DNA of 64,000 bases from contig JBFMFR010000007.1 of NCBI GenBank assembly GCA_040752025.1, positions 1-64,000 of the forward strand, in the 5' to 3' direction. The notes beneath the pieces are model-generated. The model ran no database searches. It had not been told where the DNA came from and saw only the letters and a list, made by a program, of their open reading frames with translations. The position numbers were made by a program, and so were the translations under genes. Below, in pieces: positions 8,111 to 16,793 of the stretch (positions are counted from its first letter, which is position 1; each line of letters opens with the position of its first letter). Source of the stretch: JBFMFR01 sp040752025 (lineage in GTDB: Bacteria > Chloroflexota > Anaerolineae > Anaerolineales > UBA4823).

Positions 8111-9673
8111 TTACTCCCATTCGATCGTAGCAGGGGGTTTACTGGTGATATCGTAAACGACGCGATTGACTCCTTCGACTTCGTTAACGATGCGGTTGGC
8201 CACCCGCCCAAGCAGCTCATAAGGGAGCCTGGCCCAGTCAGCAGTCATGAAATCCTGGGTGGTGACCGCTCGCAGGGCTATGGTCTCCTGGTAAGTGCGC
8301 AAGTCGCCCATCACACCCACTGAACGTACGGGCAGCAGCACAGCGAAGGCCTGGGCGGAACCGCTGATGGTGCCCCCAGATTGCGCCAACATAGACAGCA
8401 ATCCGGCTTCGGCCAATTCGCTGGTGAATATAGCATCGGCAGCGCGCAGGCGCTCGATACGTTCGGGGGTGATTTCGCCCAGGCAACGGACGGCCAGACC
8501 TGGGCCAGGAAATGGCTGGCGCCAAACCATCTCGTGCGGCAGCCCTAAGGTTTCACCAACGGCGCGCACCTCATCCTTGAACAGATAGCGCAAGGGTTCC
8601 ACCAGTTCAAAAGCCATCTCCTCGGGCAGGCCGCCCACATTGTGATGTGTCTTGATGCGGTGCGCTTGGGAGCGCTCAGGTGCGCTGGATTCGACCACAT
8701 CGGGGTAGATGGTGCCCTGTACCAGGAAGCGCGGCGAGCCAAGCCGGTGCGCCTGGGCTTCGAAGGTGCGAATGAACAGCTCGCCGATGATGCGACGCTT
8801 CTGCTCGGGCGCAGTGACGCCTTGCAGGGCTCGCATGAACGTCTCGACGGCATCGACGGTGATCAACTCAATCCCCAGCCGGTCACGCAGGGCAGCCTGT
8901 ACCTGCCTGGGTTCGTCCTGACGCAACAGGCCGGTATCTACAAAGACAGCGATCAACTGGTCACCTACGGCGCGCTGCACCATGGCGGTGGCCACGCTGG
9001 AATCTACACCTCCGCTGACGGCAGAGATTACATTCTGATTACCAACCTGCTGCCGGATGCGCTGCACGCTTTCGGAGATGATCGATTCGGGCGTCCATGC
9101 CGGTTGAGCCTGGCAGATTTGAGTGGCAAAGCGCTGCAAAATTTCGTTCCCACCAGGGGTGTGGTGCACTTCTGGGTGGAATTGCAAACCGAAATAGCGC
9201 CGCTGCAGGTCGCCCATAAAGGCGACCGGGGAGTTCTGGCTGCGCCCCAGGATGCTGAAACCAGGCGGCAGGGCCTCGATGCGATCGCCATGTGACATCC
9301 ACACGGGTTGCGACCCAACCGGAATCAATGGATTCTCCACCAGGGTTTCTAACTGCGCCGGTCCATATTCGCGAGCAGCAGAAGCATCTACTTTCCCGCC
9401 CAGGGCATGTGTCAGGGCCTGCATGCCGTAGCAAATGCCCAGGACCGGTAGCCCGCTCGCGAACACATAAGCCGGGATGAAAGGCGCGCCGGGTTCGTAA
9501 ACCGAAGATGGCCCTCCAGAAAGGATGAAACCCTGCGGATGCAAGGCCATGACGCGCTGCTCAGGCGTGTCCCAGGGGAACATCTCACAGTAAACGCGTT
9601 CCTCACGGATACGGCGGGCGATTATCTGCGTGTATTGTGAGCCGAAATCCAGGATGGCCAGCGAGTCGCTCAT
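8111..9673 (-). CDS. guaA: GMP synthase (glutamine-hydrolysing)
   Basis: The 520-residue length is normal for GuaA, which converts XMP to GMP using ATP and glutamine. The N-terminal class-I glutamine amidotransferase has the nucleophile C81 in GICYGMQ and the LQFHPEV His/Glu pair. The ATP-pyrophosphatase domain has the SGGVDSS P-loop, and the C-terminal dimerisation domain ends in KPPATIEWE, the usual GuaA ending. It lies 34 bases behind xpt, forming a guanine-nucleotide operon. Confidence 0.97.
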   Translation of the reverse strand: MSDSLAILDFGSQYTQIIARRIREERVYCEMFPWDTPEQRVMALHPQGFILSGGPSSVYEPGAPFIPAYVFASGLPVLGICYGMQALTHALGGKVDASAAREYGPAQLETLVENPLIPVGSQPVWMSHGDRIEALPPGFSILGRSQNSPVAFMGDLQRRYFGLQFHPEVHHTPGGNEILQRFATQICQAQPAWTPESIISESVQRIRQQVGNQNVISAVSGGVDSSVATAMVQRAVGDQLIAVFVDTGLLRQDEPRQVQAALRDRLGIELITVDAVETFMRALQGVTAPEQKRRIIGELFIRTFEAQAHRLGSPRFLVQGTIYPDVVESSAPERSQAHRIKTHHNVGGLPEEMAFELVEPLRYLFKDEVRAVGETLGLPHEMVWRQPFPGPGLAVRCLGEITPERIERLRAADAIFTSELAEAGLLSMLAQSGGTISGSAQAFAVLLPVRSVGVMGDLRTYQETIALRAVTTQDFMTADWARLPYELLGRVANRIVNEVEGVNRVVYDITSKPPATIEWE

Positions 9674-9707
9674 GGAAATTCTCGCATCGGGGTGAGCTTC
9701 CAGCGCG

Positions 9708-10280
9708 TCAGTCTTCGAAGACGATTTGGTCGTCTTGCATGGAGCGAATGCAAGCTAGGGATTCGATGGGCACTCCCAGGTGTGAAAGCGCCTGCCGGCC
9801 ACCTTCGAAAGATTTCTCGATCAACGCGCCGATACCAACGATCTCTGCTCCGGCTGTGTTCGCCAGCCGCACCAGGCCCAGGATGGTGGCGCCGCTTGCC
9901 AGGAAATCATCGATGATGAGGACGCGCTCGCCGCCCGCCAGATATTCAGGAGAGATGATCAGCTCAACTGTACGGCCTTTGGTGTGGGATGGAGAGAGGG
10001 TCAGGAAGACCTGGTCGGGCATGGTAATGGGTTTGTGCTTGCGAGCGTAGACGACGGGCAGGTTCATATGCAGGGCGGTCATCAAGGCTGGTGCAATCCC
10101 GGAAATTTCGGCAGTCAGAACCTTAGAGGCGCCAATATGAGCGAAACGCCGGGCGAATTCTTTCCCACAGGCGTTCATCAAAATTGGGTCCACCTGGTGG
10201 TTGATGAAACCATCGACTTTGAGAATGCCGTTGCCCAGATTCCTGCCGTCACGCATGATTCGTTCTTTCAGTGCTTGCAT
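9708..10280 (-). CDS. xpt: xanthine phosphoribosyltransferase
   Basis: The 190-residue protein has the PRPP-binding loop VLIIDDFLASGATILG and the LKERIMRDGRNLGNGILKVD start typical of Xpt, which salvages xanthine to XMP for the adjacent guaA. A good ribosome site (AGGAGGA on the minus strand) precedes ATG 10280. The 50-base space to the divergent maf gene holds a minus-strand TAAAAT (10317-10322) but is too short for a purine riboswitch, which controls xpt in Firmicutes. Confidence 0.93.
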   Translation of the reverse strand: MQALKERIMRDGRNLGNGILKVDGFINHQVDPILMNACGKEFARRFAHIGASKVLTAEISGIAPALMTALHMNLPVVYARKHKPITMPDQVFLTLSPSHTKGRTVELIISPEYLAGGERVLIIDDFLASGATILGLVRLANTAGAEIVGIGALIEKSFEGGRQALSHLGVPIESLACIRSMQDDQIVFED

Positions 10281-10387
10281 AGGGTCCTCCTGGTGGCTGG
10301 TGGGGTAATTCCTATGATTTTACAACGGCTTTGAGTAAAGGAACAGGGATATGGAGTAAAATACATCCGAAATGGGTATCTGCATTG

Positions 10388-11101
10388 ATGTTGATCCTGG
10401 CTTCAAATTCACCGCGCCGTAAGCAGTTGATGACCCTGGCAGGTTGGGACTTCGCGGTTGTGCCTGCCCAGATCGATGAGGCAGTGTTGCCGGGTGAACT
10501 GCCAGCGGCCTATGTCCTTCGCCTGGCACGGGCCAAGGCGAGTGCAGCTCGCGAAAAGATGGCAGTTGCCCAGGATGGCGACCTTGTCGTGGCTGCGGAT
10601 ACAGCGGTGGTCGACGCCCATACACAGGCTGATGGAAAGACTCGCTTTACTATTCTAGGTAAGCCAGCCGATGCTGCTCAGGCGGAAGACATGTTGCGAT
10701 CCTTGCGCGGGCGTATGCACCAGGTTTATACAGCGGTGGCTGTTTCCCCTGTACGGGCTGATGAGCAGGCTCCGGTCAAGATGGTCAGTGAGGTCAGCGT
10801 TTCTGACGTTTATATGCGCGAGTATAGCGACCAGGAGTTGCTGGTTTATATTGCCAGCGGCGACCCTATGGATAAAGCCGGCGCTTATGCGATCCAGCAC
10901 CCTGGTTTCCGGCCAGTGGAGCGCCTGGAGGGTTGTTATGCCAATGTAATGGGGTTGCCGCTATGCAGTCTGGCGCGTTTATTGGCGCTTTTCGGTGTGC
11001 CAGCACAGAGTGATATCTTTCAAGCCTGCCAGCAAGCTTTCGGTATTCTCTGTCCAATCACCGGCCAGGCGTTGGATGGAACAGGGATTGCACCATTGTG
11101 A
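10388..11101 (+). CDS. maf: Maf-family nucleoside triphosphate pyrophosphatase
   Basis: The start at ATG 10388 gives the family N-terminus MLILASNSPRRKQLM; the longer frame upstream adds unrelated residues. Other Maf features are VVAADTAV, SGDPMDKAGAYAIQ and a final ANVMGLPL. These enzymes hydrolyse non-canonical or modified nucleotides, or dTTP/UTP. At about 237 residues it is longer than usual, with a ~40-residue C-terminal extension. A -10-like TAAAAT lies at 10357-10362. The gene is followed closely by the penicillin-binding protein gene. Confidence 0.88.
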   Translation: MLILASNSPRRKQLMTLAGWDFAVVPAQIDEAVLPGELPAAYVLRLARAKASAAREKMAVAQDGDLVVAADTAVVDAHTQADGKTRFTILGKPADAAQAEDMLRSLRGRMHQVYTAVAVSPVRADEQAPVKMVSEVSVSDVYMREYSDQELLVYIASGDPMDKAGAYAIQHPGFRPVERLEGCYANVMGLPLCSLARLLALFGVPAQSDIFQACQQAFGILCPITGQALDGTGIAPL

Positions 11102-11108
11102 TGGAATT

Positions 11109-13355
11109 ATGAAAACTGTGAAAACCGTTCGTTGGATATTGTGTTTTTGCCTGGCCCTGGCATGGGGCTGTGCCGTGTTGCCTGCTTCGGCGCCCCACAC
11201 GACTCAGCAACTGCTACCGACTTTGAGCCTGCCCCAAGGTGAAGTGCCGGATGTGACGGTTGCGGTCCGCGCCTATTTGGATGCCTGGAAATCCGAAAAC
11301 TATGGCAGCATGTACACTTTGCTGACTTCTTTGAGCCAGAATGCGCTCAGCCAGGAGAAATTTATCGATGTGTATTCGAGTGTGGCAACAGAAGCGGCCC
11401 TGGACTCGATCGACTATGAAATCCTATCTGTGCTGGTGAATCCGGAAACAGCCCAGGTACGTTATCGAGTCGTGTTGCACAGCATCCTGGTTGGGGATAT
11501 CTCCCGGGAGACCTTGATGAATTTGAGCCTGGAGGCAGGCCAGTGGCGGGTGCAATGGGATTATTCTTTGATCCTGCCGGATCTCAAGGACGGTAATTAT
11601 CTGTTAATGGATCGGAGGGGCTATGTCCCTTCACGCGCCAATATTTACGATCGCCGGGGGCGCGCCCTGGTAGCACAAGCGGATGCCACCGCCCTGGGAT
11701 TATATCCTGATGAAGTCGAACCATCGCAGGCAGAGACTTTGTTCGCCCGTTTGGCTGAATTGACTGGCCTGCGCGTCGATACGATCCGGACGATGTATGA
11801 GAATGCTCCGATTGGGGCTGACTGGTACCTGCCTCTGGGTGAGGTCTCGTCTGATAAGGTTGCCAGGCAGTTCGAGCAACTGATTGACTTCAACGGCCTG
11901 GTCATGCGTTCATACAAATCGCGCTACTATTTCGAAGGTGGCATTGCTCCACACGTAGTCGGTTATGTAAGCGCCATCCAGCCGGATGAGGTGGATGCTT
12001 ACCGGCGGAAGGGTTACTTGCCAGACGAGCGTGTGGGGCGGAGTGGTTTGGAGCAGTGGGGAGAGTCTTATCTGGCTGGGCAGCGCGGTGGGGCGCTATA
12101 TGTGTTCAATGCTCAGGGTCAGCCCATGACACGCCTGGCAGAAAGGGACTCGCGTGCCTCGCAGGCGGTTTATACAACGTTGGAACGGGATTTCCAATTG
12201 GCCGCACAACAGGCGATTTCATCGTTCCCGGGTGCGATTGTGGTTCTGGAGCGCGATACCGGTCGTGTACTGGCGATGGTCTCATCTCCCAGTTTCGACC
12301 CCAACGCATTCGAGCCGGTGAACTTCAACAGTAACAAACAGTTATCGGAGATCAGCGCTGATCCATCTAACCCACTGCTCAACCGCGCGACACAGGGACA
12401 ATATCCGTTAGGGTCGGTTTTCAAGATTATCACGATGGCGGCTGCTCTGGAAAGCGGCAAATACACGCCGGAGACCACCTACCAGTGTGGATATACGTTT
12501 GAGGAATTGCCCAATGCGGTGCTATATGACTGGACTTACACTTATGGAGGAATTGCCCCCAGTGGTCTTTTGAATCTCTCCCAGGGCCTCATGCGCTCGT
12601 GCAACCCTTATTTCTGGCATATCGGCCTGGATTTGTATAATCAGGGCCTGACCCAGGCTGTCTCGAATATGGCGCGCAATTTTGGGCTTGGCAAGCCAAC
12701 GGGTATTGTGGGGTTGGAAGAGCTGGCCGGGAATATCCCAGATCCACAGAATCAGGTGGATGCCGTCAATATGGCGATTGGGCAGGGCGATGTATTAGTT
12801 TCGCCTTTACAAGTAGCTACTTTTGCCGCAGCGATCGGAAATGGTGGTACTTTATACCGGCCGCAGGTTGTCGAGCAGGTAGCTCCTCCCGATGGGAATC
12901 CGGTGGATGCCTTCAAGCCACAAATCAACGGCACTTTACCGCTCAAGCCCGAGACGCTCAAGGCGCTTCAGGATGCTATGTTGGGTGTGATCCGCAATGA
13001 ACAACCCCGTGGCACTGCCTGGCACCGCTTCACAGGCCTGGACATCAAAGTGTCGGGGAAGACTGGCACTGCCCAGTCTGGCGGGGACAGGCCGCATGCC
13101 TGGTTCGCGGGATATACTTTCGAAGAGCGCCTGGACCGGCCGGACATCGCCATCGCGGTGGTCGTGGAGTACAAAGGCGAAGGGTCAGATTACGCTGCGC
13201 CGATCTTTCGGCGGATCGTCGAACTTTATTTTATTGGGCAGCCTCAAAAGTTGTATTGGTGGGAATCAGCCTTTAATGTAACACCTACGTTATCACCCTC
13301 ACCAACCCCTCTCGAGACGATATCTCCTGAAGTTGAAGTTACAAGCGCGCCTTGA
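11109..13355 (+). CDS. MecA-like class B penicillin-binding lipoprotein (transpeptidase)
   Basis: ATG 11109 opens a lipoprotein signal (WILCFCLALAWGC, lipid Cys21). It is followed by an NTF2-like MecA_N domain (RAYLDAWKSENYGSMYTLL), a PBP dimerisation domain (RRGYVPSRANIYDRRGRALV) and the transpeptidase. Catalytic motifs are SVFK (Ser436-Lys439), SCN and KTG, all intact, so it should cross-link peptidoglycan outside the membrane. MecA_N-type PBPs include the low-affinity PBP2a, but resistance cannot be inferred from this alone. A lipobox instead of an N-terminal membrane helix is uncommon for class B PBPs. Confidence 0.88.
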   Translation: MKTVKTVRWILCFCLALAWGCAVLPASAPHTTQQLLPTLSLPQGEVPDVTVAVRAYLDAWKSENYGSMYTLLTSLSQNALSQEKFIDVYSSVATEAALDSIDYEILSVLVNPETAQVRYRVVLHSILVGDISRETLMNLSLEAGQWRVQWDYSLILPDLKDGNYLLMDRRGYVPSRANIYDRRGRALVAQADATALGLYPDEVEPSQAETLFARLAELTGLRVDTIRTMYENAPIGADWYLPLGEVSSDKVARQFEQLIDFNGLVMRSYKSRYYFEGGIAPHVVGYVSAIQPDEVDAYRRKGYLPDERVGRSGLEQWGESYLAGQRGGALYVFNAQGQPMTRLAERDSRASQAVYTTLERDFQLAAQQAISSFPGAIVVLERDTGRVLAMVSSPSFDPNAFEPVNFNSNKQLSEISADPSNPLLNRATQGQYPLGSVFKIITMAAALESGKYTPETTYQCGYTFEELPNAVLYDWTYTYGGIAPSGLLNLSQGLMRSCNPYFWHIGLDLYNQGLTQAVSNMARNFGLGKPTGIVGLEELAGNIPDPQNQVDAVNMAIGQGDVLVSPLQVATFAAAIGNGGTLYRPQVVEQVAPPDGNPVDAFKPQINGTLPLKPETLKALQDAMLGVIRNEQPRGTAWHRFTGLDIKVSGKTGTAQSGGDRPHAWFAGYTFEERLDRPDIAIAVVVEYKGEGSDYAAPIFRRIVELYFIGQPQKLYWWESAFNVTPTLSPSPTPLETISPEVEVTSAP

Positions 13356-13367
13356 TGGAGTAACACA

Positions 13368-14273
13368 ATGCGAGGCCTGATCATCCGCTCACAATCTGGT
13401 TTCTACACGGTAAAAACCGAGGACCATCGCGTTTTTGTTTGCAAGCTGCGCGGGCGGTTGAAACGCGGACAACGCCTGGGGGATGTGGCAGCAGTTGGTG
13501 ATTGGGTACAGTTTGCACCGTTGAATGAAGAGGAAGGTGTCATCGAAGATGTGGAGGCGCGCACGCGTATGTTCTCGCGCCTGGCCCCCAACCCTCAAGG
13601 AAATTACCAACAGATTTTGATCGCAAACCTGGATCAGGCGGTGCTGGTCTTCGCGTGTGCTCAACCCGAGCCGCATCTGGGGATGTTGGATCGTTTTCTG
13701 GTCATTTCAGAAAAGCAAGATGTGCCGGTATTGATCGTGGTCAATAAGGTGGATTTGGTGGGGCAGCGGAGGGCAGAAGAAATTTTTGGGCATTATGGCT
13801 CCCTGGGCTACGGGCTTCATTATGTCTCTGCCAAAACGGGCCAGGGAGTGGATGGCTTGCACGCCGGGTTGGTAGGAAAAATCTCTTTGCTTACTGGCCC
13901 ATCTGGTGTAGGAAAATCCAGCTTGCTGAATGTCATTCAGCCGGGGCTGGGGTTAGCAGTGCGCCAGGTGAGCGCGGCAACCAGCAAAGGAAGGCATACA
14001 ACGGTTGTGCGCGAGATGTTCCCTTTAGAGCAGGGTGGCTATGTGGCCGACACGCCTGGCTTGAAAGCTTTGGCCTTGTGGGATATTGAGCCGGAGGAAC
14101 TGGACGGCTATTTTCCGGAGCTGCGATCGCTGGTCAGTGAATGCCAGTTCAGCGATTGCACGCACATCCACGAACCGGGATGCGCTGTTCTGCAGGCGGT
14201 GCAAGCAGGGCAGGTGCATGCGCAACGCTATCAATCCTACCAGCGCATGCGCTTTGGAGAAGAGGATGGATAG
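13368..14273 (+). CDS. rsgA: ribosome small-subunit-dependent GTPase A
   Basis: This 301-residue circularly permuted GTPase has an N-terminal OB fold, then G4 (NKVD), then G1 (GPSGVGKS at 177-184) and G3 (DTPG), and a C-terminal zinc site CxxxxxCxHxxxxxC (CQFSDCTHIHEPGC). RsgA acts late in 30S subunit maturation. It starts 12 bases after the PBP gene with GGAG before ATG 13368, so it is probably cotranscribed. Confidence 0.95.
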   Translation: MRGLIIRSQSGFYTVKTEDHRVFVCKLRGRLKRGQRLGDVAAVGDWVQFAPLNEEEGVIEDVEARTRMFSRLAPNPQGNYQQILIANLDQAVLVFACAQPEPHLGMLDRFLVISEKQDVPVLIVVNKVDLVGQRRAEEIFGHYGSLGYGLHYVSAKTGQGVDGLHAGLVGKISLLTGPSGVGKSSLLNVIQPGLGLAVRQVSAATSKGRHTTVVREMFPLEQGGYVADTPGLKALALWDIEPEELDGYFPELRSLVSECQFSDCTHIHEPGCAVLQAVQAGQVHAQRYQSYQRMRFGEEDG

Positions 14274-14330
14274 CTTGCTTAATACCTTAGGATTACATTT
14301 GTAACCCTAAAAGTGCGAAGAAAACAACAA

Positions 14331-14359
14331 TTGACAGCAGGATGATTCGTACTTATAAT
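14331..14359 (+). promoter_or_regulatory. consensus sigma70 promoter of the first peptide-transport operon
   Basis: TTGACA (14331-14336), a 17-base spacer and TATAAT (14354-14359): both boxes and the spacing match the consensus exactly. Transcription should start near 14366. Confidence 0.85.
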
Positions 14360-14365
14360 TCATAC

Positions 14366-14661
14366 GCTTACCGGGATGATATCCCAGCATTTTCGCTTTG
14401 AGCGCAGAAAATGATATACCGACATCGGGAGTGTTTGTGGCTTATTTCAGCGAAAAATCGAATAAGGGGGATGATATTTTGAACCTCAATGGGTAGTTCT
14501 TAGTATATGTATTGGAGGAGTGCATCAAAATTGCTATTATCATGCTCTTTCCCAAGAATGCCAGTTTTTCGTTTGTTTGATAGCAAATAAACATATTCTC
14601 AAAATTATGATGAACCTCGGTCTAATCATCAGTAACCCCATATTAGGAGAAATCCCTTATT
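14366..14661 (+). promoter_or_regulatory. ~295-base untranslated leader with hairpins
   Basis: No protein frame of note lies between the promoter and ATG 14662. A hairpin with CATTTTC (14390-14396) pairing to GAAAATG (14409-14415), and an inner GCT/AGC pair, sits near the 5' end. A GGAGGAG sequence occurs near 14514, about 140 bases before the gene. I see no match to a riboswitch class that I know. Confidence 0.4.
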
Positions 14662-15666
14662 ATGTCAAATAATGGGCGTCCAAACATTCTCAAAGTTGAA
14701 GATTTGGTGACGCACTTTAATACTCCTGAGGGTACAGTTTTTGCCGTCAACGGCGTGAGCTTTGAATTAGGCGAAGGCGAGACCCTGGGAGTGGTCGGCG
14801 AAAGCGGCTGCGGAAAAAGCGTCACCATGCTTTCAGTGCTGCAATTAATTCCACGCCCACCAGGTGAAATTGTCAGCGGCCGGGCTATGTTCCACGACAA
14901 TGATCTGTTGAGCCTTGCTGCGGATGAAATTCGTACGGTGCGTGGGGCACAGATTGGTATGATTTTCCAGGATCCGATGACTTCTTTGAATCCGGTTTTG
15001 ACGGTCGGTAAACAGGTCGCTGAACCACTGATTTTGCACCTGGGTCTTTCTAAAAAAGATGCTGAAGAGCGCTCGATTGAACTGCTGCGACTGGTCGGTA
15101 TCCCGGAAGCAGAAAAACGCTTAGGGCAGTACCCGCACCATTTCTCGGGCGGGATGCGCCAGCGTGTGATGATTGCTATGGCGTTGGCCTGTAACCCGCA
15201 AATATTGATCGCCGATGAACCGACCACGGCCCTGGATGTGACCATTCAGGCGCAGATCATCGACCTGGTCAAGAAACTGCGCAACGAAATTGGAATGTCG
15301 GTGATCTGGATTACCCATGACCTGGGGGTTGTGGCCGGGCTGGCGCAACGCGTGATTGTGATGTATGCAGGCTATATCATCGAGGAAGCCAAGGTCAAGG
15401 AATTGTATGCGCACCCCACGCATCCTTATACCATGGGCTTACTGCACAGCCTGCCGCGCCTGGACAGCCGTGAGCGCCACCGTTTGACGGATATCCCGGG
15501 CTTACCACCGCTGCTATTGGAAAAACCAATCGCCTGCCCGTTCTCTCCGCGCTGCCCATACGTGTTCGAGCGCTGCAAAGAGAATCCTGCTCTTACGGAT
15601 GTAGATGTGGATCATCGTGCTGCTTGCTGGTGGGACGTCAAAGAGGGGAGGCCACGCAATGTCTGA
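14662..15666 (+). CDS. oligopeptide ABC transporter ATP-binding protein (DppD/OppD type), system 1
   Basis: 334 residues with Walker A GESGCGKS, signature SGGMRQR, Walker B LIADEPTTALD, H-loop ITHDLG, and the C-terminal Cys-rich oligopeptide/dipeptide region (CPFSPRCPYVFERC) that may bind an iron-sulfur cluster in this subfamily. It powers import with the DppF partner encoded next. ATG 14662 follows a TAGGAGA ribosome site. ATPases come first in this operon, before the binding protein and permeases. Confidence 0.92.
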   Translation: MSNNGRPNILKVEDLVTHFNTPEGTVFAVNGVSFELGEGETLGVVGESGCGKSVTMLSVLQLIPRPPGEIVSGRAMFHDNDLLSLAADEIRTVRGAQIGMIFQDPMTSLNPVLTVGKQVAEPLILHLGLSKKDAEERSIELLRLVGIPEAEKRLGQYPHHFSGGMRQRVMIAMALACNPQILIADEPTTALDVTIQAQIIDLVKKLRNEIGMSVIWITHDLGVVAGLAQRVIVMYAGYIIEEAKVKELYAHPTHPYTMGLLHSLPRLDSRERHRLTDIPGLPPLLLEKPIACPFSPRCPYVFERCKENPALTDVDVDHRAACWWDVKEGRPRNV

Positions 15667-16642
15667 GCAAAACAATGGGTATCTTCTCAAGATTGACGGA
15701 CTGGTGAAACACTTCCCAATTTTGTCGGGTGTATTTCAGCGCCAGGTGGGTGTGGTTCACGCCGTAGATGGGATTTCTTTCAAAATCCGGCGCGGTGAAA
15801 CTTTCGGGTTGGTGGGTGAATCTGGCTGCGGTAAATCCACTGCCGGGCGCACTATTTTGCAGCTCTACCGCCCAACGGCCGGAGAAGTTGTGTTTGATAA
15901 TGTAAACCTGGTGGGGTTGAAGGGTGAAGAGATGCGCCGCATGCGCCAACGCATGCAGATGATTTTCCAGGACCCGTATGCCAGCCTGAACCCGCGTATG
16001 ACCATTCGCGAGATCGTGGGTGAGCCGCTTTTCGTTCACGATATTGCCAAGAGCAAGGAAATCGACGACCGGGTGGATATGCTGCTGGACCGGGTGCGTC
16101 TGAACCCGGGATTCGCCGCACGCTACCCGCACGAGTTCTCGGGCGGGCAGCGCCAGCGCATTGGCATTGCCCGCGCCCTGGCCTTGCAGCCGGATTTCAT
16201 CGTGTGCGATGAACCGATCTCGGCCCTGGACGTTTCGATCCAGGCGCAGGTGATCAACTTGCTGGAAGACCTGCAAGAGGAAATGGATCTGACCTACCTG
16301 TTCATTGCCCATGACTTATCGATGGTGCGGCACATCAGCACGCGCGTGGCAGTTATGTACCTGGGCATTCTGGCTGAGATGTCTGAACGAGATGAGTTGT
16401 ACGAGCATCCGCTGCATCCCTACACCCAGGCCTTACTGTCGGCTGTTCCGGTTCCTGATCCTTTTGTGGAGGAGAAGCGCCAGCGCATCATCCTGGAAGG
16501 GGATGTGCCCAGCCCGGTACACCCGCCTTCAGGCTGCCGGTTCCGCACGCGCTGCCCGCTGGCAGAAAAGATTTGTTCGGAGCAGGTGCCCGAATGGCGC
16601 GAAGTCGCGCCGGAGCATTGGGTGGCCTGTCATATGGTTTAG
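15659..16642 (+). CDS. oligopeptide ABC transporter ATP-binding protein (DppF/OppF type), system 1
   Basis: ATG 15659 overlaps the end of the DppD gene by 8 bases and gives MSEQNNGYLL; the frame is open upstream but that part lies inside DppD. It has Walker A GESGCGKS, signature SGGQRQR, Walker B IVCDEPISALD and the DppF C-terminus RTRCPLAEKIC. About 327 residues, normal for the family. It forms the asymmetric ATPase pair of system 1. Confidence 0.92.
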   Translation: MSEQNNGYLLKIDGLVKHFPILSGVFQRQVGVVHAVDGISFKIRRGETFGLVGESGCGKSTAGRTILQLYRPTAGEVVFDNVNLVGLKGEEMRRMRQRMQMIFQDPYASLNPRMTIREIVGEPLFVHDIAKSKEIDDRVDMLLDRVRLNPGFAARYPHEFSGGQRQRIGIARALALQPDFIVCDEPISALDVSIQAQVINLLEDLQEEMDLTYLFIAHDLSMVRHISTRVAVMYLGILAEMSERDELYEHPLHPYTQALLSAVPVPDPFVEEKRQRIILEGDVPSPVHPPSGCRFRTRCPLAEKICSEQVPEWREVAPEHWVACHMV

Positions 16643-16694
16643 CGGCCCGACCTCAGTTTTCTGGGATCGCTGATCGTTTGAGTAGAAGGATTTG

Positions 16695-16704
16695 AAAGGA
16701 GGTG
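16695..16704 (+). promoter_or_regulatory. distal Shine-Dalgarno-like element (STAB-SD-like) of binding protein 1
   Basis: AAAGGAGGTG (GAAAGGAGG core) matches the complement of the 16S rRNA 3' end but lies 89 bases before ATG 16794, which has its own GAGGAGA site. The core is identical to the mRNA-stabilising STAB-SD described for Bacillus cry3A. Similar elements precede the binding-protein genes at 24312 and 41504. Confidence 0.5.
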
Positions 16705-16793
16705 GTTGCTTTCAGCTTATAGATTGAATGACAACTGTATCTGGTTTATCGATTGATTGACAAGACAGACAATTCTTTTCGAGGAGAAGAAAC

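Noticed and set aside
10281..10330. Purine riboswitch before xpt
   Set aside because: Only 50 bases separate xpt from the divergent region near maf, too short for the ~70-base aptamer plus expression platform, and the core sequences are absent.
16702..16722. GTG-started mini-frames directly after the distal SD-like elements (leader peptides)
   Set aside because: The GTG is part of the SD-like motif itself, so spacing is zero, and the three frames have different lengths and no shared sequence.
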